A stretch of 64,000 nt of DNA from Ardenticatenales bacterium (GCA_020634515.1 JACKBL010000004.1:496001-560000); one strand, 5' to 3'; counted from the stretch's first letter, positions 53,492-62,002 are shown. Notes: generated by a model from the sequence alone, not told the origin. A program made the numbers and translations.

Positions 53492-54820
53492 GTGAAAACG
53501 CTGTCAGGTAGCTACACCTGGCGCGCCCGCTCCTGCGCGGACGAAGACTGCATCCAGGCCAGCCCCTGGCCCGACGCGTGGTCTTTCACCTACGAAGACC
53601 CCGTCCCCACCACCCCCACCCCACAAAGCCCACAAGCGCCCGGCGGCAACGGCGGCGGCATCCAGAGCGGCTACACCATCGTCCAACGCAGCGTCTACTT
53701 CCTCGCCGGACAGGCCGTCGCCATACGGCAAGTAGTCGAGGGCGGTACAAATAACCTGCTGCACCTACACACGGACCATTTAGGCAGCAACAGCGTCATG
53801 AGTTATAACAATGGCGGGGGCATGGTCGGTGGCAGCCGCACCCGCTACCTCCCCTTCGGCGCCTACCGCACCGCGTCGACGCAAACATTCACCGACTGCG
53901 GCTTCACCGGTCAAAAACACAACGACGACCTGGGGCTGATTTACTACAATGCGCGGTACTACCTGCCTGGCATCGCCCGCTTTGCCTCTGCTGATACCCT
54001 CGTCCCCGATCCTGCTAATCCACAGCAATTCAACCGGTACTCCTATTCACTTAACAATCCTATCAAGTACTCAGACCCATCCGGACATTGTGCCGCACGC
54101 GACGATGCATGTTGGATTCTTGCAGAACAACTATACGAGCAGTATGGATGGTACATTGAGGGAATTTGGTCTGCAAGTGAAATCCAAATATTCCTCGATG
54201 CAGGGCAAGCAATTGCTAGCTGGTTTATTCAAAATGGAGGAGGAGATGCTACGGGACGTGTACGCGGAATTCTTGGGGGGACACACTTTGCCCATGCTGA
54301 TTTTATTGGACAGCTACTTAACGCACACCACGTAAGAGGAAGTACAGTATTCCTGCTCAATGGAAGCTTCGACATAGGAACTGTGGTGCATGAGTTAGGC
54401 CATGTGCTAGACAATCGACTCGGCTTTGGTTCCCCAATAGGATCCGCATTATTTGGCAATGGTGTAGCAGATGAAATGTCCCACTTTCTGGGCGGTGATC
54501 CTGGTATGTGTGGTTTAAATCGCTCTGTATGTTCTGGATACTCGACGACTGCTGAAAAGGCTTTCCCATCTGTTTACGCTGGCAATGGTCCTTCAGAAGA
54601 TTTCGCCGAATCTTTCAGACGATCTGTATTAGATAGCGATAGATTTAATAGCAGTCACTCAGTTCGCTCTGCATTTCTGACTGGTTTGGCTGAGTCATTA
54701 ACGACAACGGAATCAGAGTTTATCCTTTATCCCAGTATCTACCTCTACCGACGAATTGTGCCGGTTCCTGCCCCTGAACCTACGAACCCATTGTCCTCTA
54801 TTGGGACACCAGTCCCTTAG
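53492..54820 (+). CDS. RHS-repeat fragment with HEXXH metallopeptidase tip
   Basis: 442 residues. It starts with the shared linker (SYTWRARSCADEDCIQASPW) directly after the preceding immunity gene, then RHS core (FTDCGFTGQKHNDDLGL...KYSDPSGH), then a ~260-residue tip. The tip carries TVVHELGHVLDNRLG, a zinc-peptidase HEXXH, and further on PSEDFAESFRRS, where Glu could be the third ligand. It is thus a predicted protease toxin. A GTG at the junction is the only start; a functional product would need recombination onto a full RHS gene. Confidence 0.75.
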   Translation: MKTLSGSYTWRARSCADEDCIQASPWPDAWSFTYEDPVPTTPTPQSPQAPGGNGGGIQSGYTIVQRSVYFLAGQAVAIRQVVEGGTNNLLHLHTDHLGSNSVMSYNNGGGMVGGSRTRYLPFGAYRTASTQTFTDCGFTGQKHNDDLGLIYYNARYYLPGIARFASADTLVPDPANPQQFNRYSYSLNNPIKYSDPSGHCAARDDACWILAEQLYEQYGWYIEGIWSASEIQIFLDAGQAIASWFIQNGGGDATGRVRGILGGTHFAHADFIGQLLNAHHVRGSTVFLLNGSFDIGTVVHELGHVLDNRLGFGSPIGSALFGNGVADEMSHFLGGDPGMCGLNRSVCSGYSTTAEKAFPSVYAGNGPSEDFAESFRRSVLDSDRFNSSHSVRSAFLTGLAESLTTTESEFILYPSIYLYRRIVPVPAPEPTNPLSSIGTPVP

Positions 54821-54840
54821 CATTGTCCTGAAGAGCAGCC

Positions 54841-55581
54841 ATGAACAGTCGTAAGCTCGTCACTTTGCTCAGTTTTTTTGTACTTGGTCTCTCTCTCTGG
54901 CTGATTGCACGTATCCAACAGCAACGTCAAGAAGCAGAAATACGAACCAGGTATTACGCGACTATTCTGGGGCAGGCGCCATGTATCGAAAACGTATGCC
55001 CAGGTTACAGTGCAGGTCGTAACCAGGCACTCGCATCGTTATCCAATAGCAGTTTCGTTGAAGGTAGTGAACAAGGGGACACAATCATTGGTCTTTTTTT
55101 TAAAAGTGACAGTGGGGCGATGATGGGTTCGGGGGGAATTTATTTCGCTGTTGATTCGCAAGTCGGTCCATTGGCAGTTCGCCGCACTAGCTTTCGGTTG
55201 CACGAATTGGATTTAAAAACCGTTCTGAATATTCTGGGAGAGCCAGATGAGTTCTTGTTTATTAGTGGTTGCGGTATGGGCCTCCGCGTCCACGCAAAAT
55301 TATTGTATTTGAGTCAAGGTGTTGAGGTAGTTGTAGATTATCTTACGAGACAACCTGCCTCACAGGTTCTTACTGGCAACACGCCCGTTGCATGGATTGA
55401 ATACTATTCGCCATCAGATTTCCAAAACCATATTATGGAGTCACTCGAATGGCATATTCTGGACACTGTCACCTATGACTTATCACCTACTATAACAGCT
55501 AACAGTTTCCTCCAGCAGATTCAACAATGGCCAGGGATTGACGCCTTGCCAACACCTACTGCCGATTTTTGCCCACGTTGA
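54841..55581 (+). CDS. Membrane-anchored protein, putative immunity protein
   Basis: 246 residues with one N-terminal anchor (LVTLLSFFVLGLSLWLIA) and a soluble domain outside the membrane (RTRYYATILGQAPCIENVCPG, LHELDLKTVLNILGEPDEF, VAWIEYYSPSDF). No family recognised. It follows the metallopeptidase tip by 20 bases, so inhibition of that protease at the cell surface is a reasonable guess. Confidence 0.6.
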   Translation: MNSRKLVTLLSFFVLGLSLWLIARIQQQRQEAEIRTRYYATILGQAPCIENVCPGYSAGRNQALASLSNSSFVEGSEQGDTIIGLFFKSDSGAMMGSGGIYFAVDSQVGPLAVRRTSFRLHELDLKTVLNILGEPDEFLFISGCGMGLRVHAKLLYLSQGVEVVVDYLTRQPASQVLTGNTPVAWIEYYSPSDFQNHIMESLEWHILDTVTYDLSPTITANSFLQQIQQWPGIDALPTPTADFCPR

Positions 55582-55986
55582 GTGACGCTCCACCTCCTTG
55601 GCGGTGCTGGCTGCTGCCAGCTATCTGTGCCTGATACGTGTGCTTTTGTTAAGATGAAGCCTATGTCTAACCAACGCCTGGTCCTTCACCTACGCGGACG
55701 CGACCATGCCCACTTGCCCACTTCCACGTTACAAAGCCCGCAAGCCCACGGAGACGACGGCGGCGGCATCCAAACCGAATACACCATCACCCGGCGCAAA
55801 GTCTACTTCCTCGCCGGGCAAGCCATCGCCGTGCGGCAGGTGGTCGAGGGTGGAACGAGTAACTTGCTCCACTTGCACAGCGACCACCTGGGCAGCAATA
55901 GTGTGATGAGTTATAACAACGAGGGCGGCATGGTCGGAGGCAGCCGCGCCCGCTACCTCCCCCTTCGGCAAGCTTGTATAGAATAG
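55582..55986 (+). pseudogene. RHS linker/core remnant, cut before the tip
   Basis: From about 55670 the frame matches the shared linker (LQSPQAHGDDGGGIQTEYTITRRKVYFLAGQAIAV) and core up to GGSRARYLP, then breaks where the others read LPFGAYRT. The IS110-type remnant begins soon after. There is no toxin tip and no immunity gene. Confidence 0.7.
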
Positions 55987-56083
55987 TAGAAAAAGAGGAG
56001 TGTTCCGGGTGTAAAATGACTATAGAACAGTTAAAACGGTCAGCAACGGGAAAGGCGATCGGCTATGAGCCGGACCGACACCT

Positions 56084-56910
56084 ATGAAGGAGCGCGACAT
56101 GAACCATTCCCAATTACAAGTAGGACTTGACATCAGCCAGAAGCGGCTGGATGTCTGTATGATGCAACCCGATGGCCTCGTACTCGTGAACCATCGCTCT
56201 TTTGCCAACAATCGCCGTGGTTGTGAAGCGTTGCAGCACGTTTTGTTGGACGAGATGACCGCCGGAGGATTTACCGGCGTAGACATCGGCGCCGAATCAA
56301 CAGGCTACTAGATGACAGCTACCCGTTGCCGGCCGAACTGCAAACAGCCGTTCAGACCTTGTTATGCCTGACCCTCGACCACATCGCCTTTCTGGAAAAG
56401 CAAGCCGTTCAGGTGGAACATTGTTTGACCCAAGAGATGGAGACCGCTCATCCTGAAGTCAGTCACCTGATCAACATCAAAGGCTTGGGCGTTGTCCTGG
56501 CTGCTGGTATCGCGGCAGAGATAGGTGACTTGCAACGCTTCTTTGCCGGTCAGAAGTGGGACAAACGCCGTCGGCGGTTTCGGGACAAGAACCTGCGCGA
56601 TGTCGAAGATGCCGTCGCCAAATACGCCGGTCTCTGGTGGCCGCGTCATAGTTCGGGTGATTTTGAGGGGGATGAACGGCGATTGAGCAAGCAGGGCAAT
56701 CACTTCTTGCGCTATTACCTGGTGGAAGCGGCTGATAAATTGCGCCAATATCAGCCTGAATACCAGACGTTCTATGAGCGCAAGTACCGCGAAACCAAGA
56801 AACATCAGCACAAACGAGCGTTAGTTCTCACCGCTCGCAAAAGCGTTGGGCTGTTTGTCGGTCTGCTCCACCGCAACGAGCCTTATCGCCCCCAGGAGGC
56901 CGAATGCTGA
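56084..56910 (+). pseudogene. IS110-family transposase with internal deletion
   Basis: Two pieces: an N-terminal part (LQVGLDISQKRLDVCMMQPDG, ending VDIGAESTGY and TAG) with the start of the DEDD catalytic domain, and a C-terminal part in another frame (LINIKGLGVVLAAGIAAEIGD, then KQGNHFLRYYLVEAADKLRQ) with the Transposase_20 region. About 100 residues between them are missing. No inverted repeats are expected for IS110. Non-functional. Confidence 0.8.
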
Positions 56911-57136
56911 AACGCTTCCGCCATGTGTCCCCTGGCTGCTTGAGTGTCTGACCTGACTACCCTGTAGTTGGCCGGGAGATATGAGGACACCCATATCAGG
57001 CTGTAGGTCGTCGCCGAAAAACTGGTTTGGCGTCGGTTCGATTTAGTGTTGTTTTTTTAAGGTTTAGATTAGGCAGGAGTTTGCCTCTTGACAATTACCG
57101 CACTCTCAGGGCAGGCTCTCGACAGTCGTTTGTGGG

Positions 57137-57958
57137 ATGGCTGTAGAAGCATTGGCTTATGAAGCCTGCCCGCCGTTGTCCCTCTTTGAGCAAGGGCGTG
57201 ACTGGCTGCCCGTGGGCAAGAACCTGCGCCAGGCGTACAGCCGCGTCATGCGGCAGGTCGTCAATGCCAACGACGACGCTTCCCCTGAGGTTGATTCGGC
57301 GACGCTCAACACAGGCTTCGAGGCCGCCCGCGCTGCCAGCGAAGCGTTCCTGGACCAATGGCCGACGGAGAAGCATCCGCATGTCCTGTTGGGCGCGGCG
57401 GCGTACCTGTACGCGCAGGGGCCGCAGCAAGGTGAACCGGTGCGGGATGCCCTTATCTGGCAGTTGGGTCGCCAGCGAGCGGGCGAGGGTAGCGGTCGTG
57501 AGCCAGGGATTGCCCACCTGATGCTGGCCGCGCTGCGGCAGATTGGCTTGTTGGGCGAACCGGTGTGGACAAATGCCGGCATGGTCCTCTATTACCAGGA
57601 CGCTCCCTGCCCGCGCGCGGCGGGTGTGCCCGTGACCATTAACGGGGCCTGGTATAACCTGCTGCGCGCCACCTGCCCGGACACGCCGGCGCAGATGAGC
57701 CTGGTGTCGCCGCCACAGCGGGCGCAGGCGAAAGCGCGTATTGCCGACTACGTGCAAGAGCAGTTCCGCGGCCTGCTGCTGACCACATCCGTCACCGACA
57801 ACGACCGCGTCATTACGCGCACGCCGCTGGGCAACCTGTTTGGCTACGTGCAGCGGGACCACGAACTGGCGGCCATTCGGCATGACCGCTGGCGCATTGC
57901 CTGGGCAGCAGCGACCGATGGGAATGTGCTGGCGATTCTGCAACCCGTGCCGGCATAA
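57137..57958 (+). CDS. Hypothetical protein, possible frameshifted N-terminus
   Basis: 273 residues, no family recognised. Natural-looking composition with WLPVGKNLRQAYSRVMRQVVNAND, PGIAHLMLAALRQIGLLG and a well-conserved-looking C-terminus (RHDRWRIAWAAATDGNVLAIL). The ATG lacks a ribosome site. In another frame, AGGAG and a TTG at 57088 open LTITALSGQALDSRLWDG; removing one T after GATGGC would join it to VEALAYEACPPL. So the true start may be 57088 with a one-base shift. It lies at the edge of the island that ends with the polymerase-like gene. Confidence 0.55.
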   Translation: MAVEALAYEACPPLSLFEQGRDWLPVGKNLRQAYSRVMRQVVNANDDASPEVDSATLNTGFEAARAASEAFLDQWPTEKHPHVLLGAAAYLYAQGPQQGEPVRDALIWQLGRQRAGEGSGREPGIAHLMLAALRQIGLLGEPVWTNAGMVLYYQDAPCPRAAGVPVTINGAWYNLLRATCPDTPAQMSLVSPPQRAQAKARIADYVQEQFRGLLLTTSVTDNDRVITRTPLGNLFGYVQRDHELAAIRHDRWRIAWAAATDGNVLAILQPVPA

Positions 57959-58041
57959 GGCTGCACTATCTAATCTCGCTGTCAGGTTACGTATACAATG
58001 CCGGCAGCGGGCGCTTTATGCGCTCACGAACCGTTGCATAG

Positions 58042-58077
58042 ACGACTACCCGCCGCAAAGAGGTAGGTAGTCGTTTT
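58042..58077 (+). terminator. Intrinsic terminator
   Basis: ACGACTACC, a 15-base loop and GGTAGTCGT, followed by TTTTGCTTTT. It sits after the hypothetical gene and can serve the convergent PIN gene only in the other direction, where no T-run is present. Confidence 0.6.
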
Positions 58078-58103
58078 GCTTTTCACATGATGCAGTATGG
58101 GCG

Positions 58104-58580
58104 CTAGACAAAACCATCAAGATGGGTGACGGGAGAGCGGTAACCAAAGGCAATGAGCCGGGCAAGTAGTTCATTCCCTTCGCTCAGCGCCAGGCGTTGT
58201 TGCTGTATGTTGAGTAAAAGAATACCGATAGTCCCTGTGGTGGGGATAGGATAAGCCTGCGCCAGGCGGCGCGCATCAAGATCATCGCTGACAAACAGTC
58301 CTTTCTGATGATAGGCAACAGCGATGCAGGTGCGTTCACCCGCTCCCAAACGTGGGTGCAGGCGCTCGGCAAACGCTGTTTCTGTCGGTGTCAGAGTCAC
58401 CACAGGGAGCACGTGCCAGGTATCTGACGGTAACTGGTGTGTTGCCACGCCAGCAGCGTACTCAGTCTGGACCGCCGGTGTGGTACAGGCGCCGGGCCAG
58501 AGGTTGAAGATAAAGTCTGGCCGGTTAATGAGCGCGAAGTTTGTGAGCACGGTATTGTCCAGGAGAACGGGTTGGCTCAT
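58104..58580 (-). CDS. PIN-domain toxin-like protein (DUF3368-type)
   Basis: 158 residues. PIN fold acids: Asp in VLLDNTVLTNFA, Glu in GERTCIAVAY and Asp in LFVSDDLDARRLA. Such proteins are RNases of VapBC-type toxin-antitoxin systems. It overlaps the antitoxin gene by four bases (ATGA), the usual order with antitoxin first. All acids are present, so it should be active if not inhibited. Confidence 0.8.
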   Translation of the reverse strand: MSQPVLLDNTVLTNFALINRPDFIFNLWPGACTTPAVQTEYAAGVATHQLPSDTWHVLPVVTLTPTETAFAERLHPRLGAGERTCIAVAYHQKGLFVSDDLDARRLAQAYPIPTTGTIGILLLNIQQQRLALSEGNELLARLIAFGYRSPVTHLDGFV

Positions 58581-59023
58581 GGTGAGGGAACGGCGAAAGC
58601 GGACGCGCTTTCCAGGTCACGCGCGATTTCTTCGGGGCTGGCAGGACCCGTGCGCAGCGGAATGTCCAGGCGCAGGCAGCGGGTGCGCAAGTCCAGCCAG
58701 GTGAGTTGCAGCAGTTCCGCTGCCCGCCCCAGGCTGATAGCCCCACCCAGGTAGCAAGCGATGACTAGATTGGCTTTCTCTTGCAAAGATGACAATGCGG
58801 CCACCGCTTCGTCGCTGAGGCCGATGCCGGCATCTACCTGCGGCGCATGTGTGTGATACTGCAAGGCGGCGCGCAGCAGATAGTAATCCATGATGTCCAT
58901 GATAGCCACTTCCGGCTGGCCATGATGCTCGACCACAACGGTTTGACCGCGCTGGACAGCCTGTAAGACTTTACGGGTCTGGCGGGCCAACGCCGTTTTG
59001 GCGACGTATTGGATAGCTTCCAT
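58577..59023 (-). CDS. Fused Phd/YefM-type and UPF0175-type antitoxin
   Basis: 148 residues from the ATG at 59023 (GGAG eight bases upstream; a longer frame starts at 59038). Residues 1-50 look like Phd/YefM (ALARQTRKVLQAVQRGQTVVVEHHGQPEVAIMD); residues ~85-148 look like the UPF0175 helix-turn-helix antitoxin (ACYLGGAISLGRAAELLQLTWLDLRTRCLRLDIPL). UPF0175 proteins usually pair with DUF3368 PIN toxins, which fits the next gene. The added Phd-like half is unusual. Confidence 0.72.
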   Translation of the reverse strand: MEAIQYVAKTALARQTRKVLQAVQRGQTVVVEHHGQPEVAIMDIMDYYLLRAALQYHTHAPQVDAGIGLSDEAVAALSSLQEKANLVIACYLGGAISLGRAAELLQLTWLDLRTRCLRLDIPLRTGPASPEEIARDLESASAFAVPSP

Positions 59024-59369
59024 CACTGATTTCTCCACCGAAACAAAAAAGGACGTATTTTGCGTATTTTACACCATTCCCGAGAAAACTATCAAGATTC
59101 CTGACATATTGCCGGCAGGCAGGTTAAGACTGGATAGGGTTTCAACAAAAGGCAGCGGTAGTCATGCCGGCACAAGGAGTTGCGTCACACGCGTTTCTCT
59201 GATGGCGACCTCCTCATTGGTCGCCGTTTTCTATATCACGTTGCTGTTCTGTATGTGCCAGTCGCTGTGGTATTCCCCAGGAGGCTGGTCGAGGCAGATG
59301 GGGGCGCTATCGCGCCAGATGGGGTGAATTTGTTTTCCCTCCCTCTCACCTGCAAAGGAGCACAAAACC
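59024..59369. other. Divergent intergenic region
   Basis: About 345 bases between the antitoxin and the SSB gene. Two TGCCGGCA sites (59110, 59166) and AT-rich sequence near 59050-59100 are present; promoters in both directions are expected, but no clear box pair stands out. No gene is supported. Confidence 0.45.
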
Positions 59370-59630
59370 ATGTATCAGAAACTCACATTGGTAGGCAATC
59401 TGGGGCAGGACCCGGAACTGCGTTATCTCTCTGACGGGCAGCCCGTCGCCAACTTCTCTCTCGCCTGCAACCGGCGCTGGAATGACCGCCACACGGGGCA
59501 GCAGCAGGAAGAAGCGGGGCAGGTATCTTCGGGAGGGCAATCGCTGACGCCAGCGGAGCAGCGCGCGCCCGCGCCAGGCGTCCCCGTGGATACGCGTAAA
59601 TCATCCGGCGTGACGAAGTTAATGGGATAG
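59370..59630 (+). CDS. Truncated single-stranded DNA-binding protein
   Basis: The first ~50 residues are a clear SSB OB-fold start (MYQKLTLVGNLGQDPELRYL, then FSLACNRRWNDRHTGQQQEE). The rest of the domain (W-x-x-V-x-x-W region and later strands) is missing; an unrelated Ser/Pro/Arg tail follows. AAAGGAG precedes the ATG, so it is probably translated, but it cannot form a full OB fold. A deletion between the SSB body and a foreign tail is likely. Confidence 0.75.
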   Translation: MYQKLTLVGNLGQDPELRYLSDGQPVANFSLACNRRWNDRHTGQQQEEAGQVSSGGQSLTPAEQRAPAPGVPVDTRKSSGVTKLMG

Positions 59631-59637
59631 GTCATTG

Positions 59638-60351
59638 ATGACGCGCACCTCCCATCGCTGGCAGAGCCGCCCGGGGCAGTTCGACGCCCTGCACGCGGGC
59701 CACCTGTTTCCGGGTGACAACGCTTACGGCATCCCCGACCTGCGGCATACCCCCGTGAGCCGCATTCCCGCCTGGCTGGTCCCCTACCGGCAGCGGATTC
59801 GGGCGCATGCGCCGCCTGATGATGGCGCGGTGCATTTCTTTGCCGACGATTACCGCTTCGAGACGGTGTGGAGCCGACCCTGGAAGGCGTTGTCCGCCCT
59901 GCGTCCCTACCCCACCCTGCTTACGCCCGACTTCAGCCTCTACCGCGATTGGCCGCTGATGTTGCAGATGTGGAATGTGTATCGCAGCCGCTGGTGCGGC
60001 TGTTTCTGGCAGACGCAGGGCTTTACCGTTATCCCCACCGTGAGCTGGAGCACGGCGGCTTCCTATGACTTCTGCTTTCTGGGCATACCTCGCCGCGGCG
60101 CGGTGGCGCTTTCTCCGGTCGGCGTGAAGTTGGACAGCCCGCTCGATTATCAGCTATTTCTGGATGGCTTCCGCGAAATGGTGCGGCGGCTGCAGCCGCT
60201 GGTCGTACTCAGCTATGGCCCGCTGCCCGTCGCCTGCCAGGAGATGGTAGAGGTAGTGACCTATCCCACGCGCTGGACGAGTATCCGCGCGGCGCGCCAG
60301 AAGAGAACCGTCATGGCTGGGAAGAAAGATGGGGATGAAGGGAGAGGATGA
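59638..60351 (+). CDS. DUF4417 domain protein
   Basis: 237 residues. The family signature is LLTPDFSLYRDWPLMLQMWNVYRSRWCGCFWQ, VIPTVSWSTAASYDFCFLGIP and GAVALSPVG. DUF4417 proteins occur on phages, plasmids and integrative elements and have no known activity. No ribosome site precedes the ATG. The C-terminal 20 residues are basic and low-complexity. Confidence 0.82.
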   Translation: MTRTSHRWQSRPGQFDALHAGHLFPGDNAYGIPDLRHTPVSRIPAWLVPYRQRIRAHAPPDDGAVHFFADDYRFETVWSRPWKALSALRPYPTLLTPDFSLYRDWPLMLQMWNVYRSRWCGCFWQTQGFTVIPTVSWSTAASYDFCFLGIPRRGAVALSPVGVKLDSPLDYQLFLDGFREMVRRLQPLVVLSYGPLPVACQEMVEVVTYPTRWTSIRAARQKRTVMAGKKDGDEGRG

Positions 60352-60603
60352 TTAAGCGACCTGCAATTTCTCGCGCACCCACTGATGGATCAGGTCGGTG
60401 TCGTGGATACCTTTGGACGCGGCTATTTCCTTGACTGCTTCCGCTTCTTCCAGCGGCAGGTGCAGGATGAAGGCCGTTTCCTGTTCAAAGACGGGTTCGA
60501 GTATTTCCTCCAATTCATCTTCGAACTCGGTTAAATCATGCGTATCCCAGAAACGGGCTAACTCCTCAATGGAATCGGTTTGCGGTAGTTGTTGTTTGTT
60601 CAT
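60352..60603 (-). CDS. CopG/BrnA-type antitoxin
   Basis: About 83 residues from the inner ATG at 60603 (a frame extension to 60654 exists). LPQTDSIEELARFWDTHDLTEFEDELEE is typical of CopG_antitoxin (BrnA-like) proteins, and LPLEEAEAVKEIAASKGI...LIHQWVREKL is a ribbon-helix-helix-like end. Its toxin, usually encoded just upstream, survives only as a remnant overlapping this gene. Confidence 0.75.
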   Translation of the reverse strand: MNKQQLPQTDSIEELARFWDTHDLTEFEDELEEILEPVFEQETAFILHLPLEEAEAVKEIAASKGIHDTDLIHQWVREKLQVA

Positions 60604-60691
60604 TTTCTTTGCCACTTTCTGCGGGGGTAATGTGGTGGCGGGCGATGTGTTCAATGCGGTCTTCTGGCCAGATAAGCCCCTGAATCTTCAT
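60566..60691 (-). pseudogene. Truncated toxin gene upstream of the CopG-type antitoxin
   Basis: An ATG at 60691 opens MKIQGLIWPEDRIEHIARHH-ITPAE, matching the N-terminus of BrnT/DUF4258-like toxins (family members start with xGxIWxxDxxxKIxxKHxVTxxEV). After ~25 residues it passes into antitoxin sequence in another frame and stops at 60566. The toxin body has been deleted, leaving an orphan antitoxin. Confidence 0.55.
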
Positions 60692-60786
60692 GGGGCAATT
60701 GTAGCACCGACCGATGTACAGGACAGTTTGTTCGCCAGGTGCGCCTCTCTGTTTGTTTTCACGCCAGGGACAGAAAACGGGTTGAC

Positions 60787-61002
60787 TTACGCGGTAACGG
60801 GCGTCAATTTGAACACACGCGCGTGTTGCAGAGCGGCGCGGATGTCACCCTGTCGCAGGCTCAGACGCACATCGTCGAGTTTGTAGGCGTCTTCCAGCGA
60901 CAGGTAAGGAGACCATTCGTCAGCAGTGATGATGAGTTCCACGTCCACTTCTGCGACGTAGTCGCCTTCATGAACAAGCCGGGTCGTTTGTTTGCGGATC
61001 AT
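60787..61002 (-). CDS. Putative antitoxin paired with DUF4258 toxin
   Basis: 71 residues from an ATG that overlaps the toxin stop (ATGA), with CCAGGAG upstream. VHEGDYVAEVDVELIITADEWSPYLSLEDAYKLDDVRLSLRQGDI is the typical small partner that follows DUF4258 genes. The family has no well-known name; antitoxin function is inferred from the arrangement. Confidence 0.65.
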   Translation of the reverse strand: MIRKQTTRLVHEGDYVAEVDVELIITADEWSPYLSLEDAYKLDDVRLSLRQGDIRAALQHARVFKLTPVTA

Positions 61003-61322
61003 GGTTTTCTCCTGGTGTAATCGCTGGACCAACGTTGGGGGTCAGGGCGGTACGCGGTGACAAGAACGGCTGGCGAGGAAGCGCCTTTCGGGATTCCCCA
61101 AACGACATGCACGGGTCTTCCCTCATTGTCCCATTGACATACCAGCACAGAAGGCCCTTTATGATATCTTGGATAATCTTCTACGACGATAGCCGCGGCG
61201 ATGCCGGCAATCACCTCACGGACCAGAATATCGTCTGCCGCCAACTCGTCGTAGCCATGAGCCGATATCCGCACCTGGCCGGCAGCGGTGAGGCGTTTGA
61301 TGCTGTCCCATGTTGCGCTCAT
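60999..61322 (-). CDS. DUF4258 domain protein, putative RNase-fold toxin
   Basis: 107 residues. VRISAHGYDELAADDILVREVIAGI, YPRYHKGPSVLVCQWDNEGRPVHVVWGI and AVLVTAYRPDPQRW are the DUF4258 pattern, related to RelE/BrnT-like folds. It precedes the small antitoxin with a 4-base overlap, i.e. toxin first. A second, broken copy of a similar pair lies just beyond at 60352-60691. Confidence 0.78.
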   Translation of the reverse strand: MSATWDSIKRLTAAGQVRISAHGYDELAADDILVREVIAGIAAAIVVEDYPRYHKGPSVLVCQWDNEGRPVHVVWGIPKGASSPAVLVTAYRPDPQRWSSDYTRRKP

Positions 61323-61345
61323 ACGCCAATCATAGTTGAACTGGA

Positions 61346-61846
61346 TCAGGCCGTCAACGAGAAAGCGGCGCGAATCCGGGCGGCCAGGGCGGACATCTCC
61401 GCTGTGGAAAGGTCCAGGATGCGGTCTTCCACCTGCAAGGCGGCCAACTGCTGCTCGTGGAAAGGAACCCCGGGCGGCAAGGGGGCGATGTGCCAGTGGA
61501 CGTGGCTGTTGCCTTGTTGGCTGCCCAGGGAGAGGAGGTAGACGCGTTCTGCCGGCACAACCCGCCGCACCGCCTCCGTCACCCGATAGATGACCGCCTG
61601 CAACTGCAAGTATTCCGCCAGCGTGAAATCCCCCGTCACCTGCTCGCGGTGCTGGCGTGGAGCCACCAGAACGTAACCGTAGAGCGGGGGATACGCATTG
61701 AGGAAGACGATGGCCTGTTCGTCGGCATGGATGATGTGGTGTGGGTAGTCCGGGTTGCTGGCTGCTATCTCACAGATGAAGCAGGGCCCGGCGGTGATGC
61801 GGGCGACGTAGGCGGCCATGTCAAAGGATTTTGTCTTGTTACGCAT
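61346..61846 (-). CDS. HIT-family hydrolase
   Basis: 166 residues. The histidine triad is in GNSHVHWHIAPLP, preceded by AIVFLNAYPPLYGYVLVAPRQH. CFICEI near the N-terminus may bind zinc. HIT proteins hydrolyse or transfer nucleotides such as AMP-lysine or Ap4A. It lies 23 bases after the DUF4258 toxin gene on the same strand and may be co-transcribed. Confidence 0.87.
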   Translation of the reverse strand: MRNKTKSFDMAAYVARITAGPCFICEIAASNPDYPHHIIHADEQAIVFLNAYPPLYGYVLVAPRQHREQVTGDFTLAEYLQLQAVIYRVTEAVRRVVPAERVYLLSLGSQQGNSHVHWHIAPLPPGVPFHEQQLAALQVEDRILDLSTAEMSALAARIRAAFSLTA

Positions 61847-62002
61847 GATTTTGCCTTTACTCCTTATCGTATCGAGGCTGGGATATCCTCAGGATAACGG
61901 AAAAGCGGACACTGGTGCGCCACGCGCGAGCAGCGTTTGGACCACGTTTGGCCTCCTTCGACCTGGCTCAGGACAGGTTTGCCTGGCGGCGGGAGGTGAC
62001 TG

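Noticed and set aside
57959..58041. RHS-like fragment (YVYNAGSGRFM) after the 57137 gene
   Set aside because: Only about 15 residues look RHS-like and there is no linker or core homology; too short to support.
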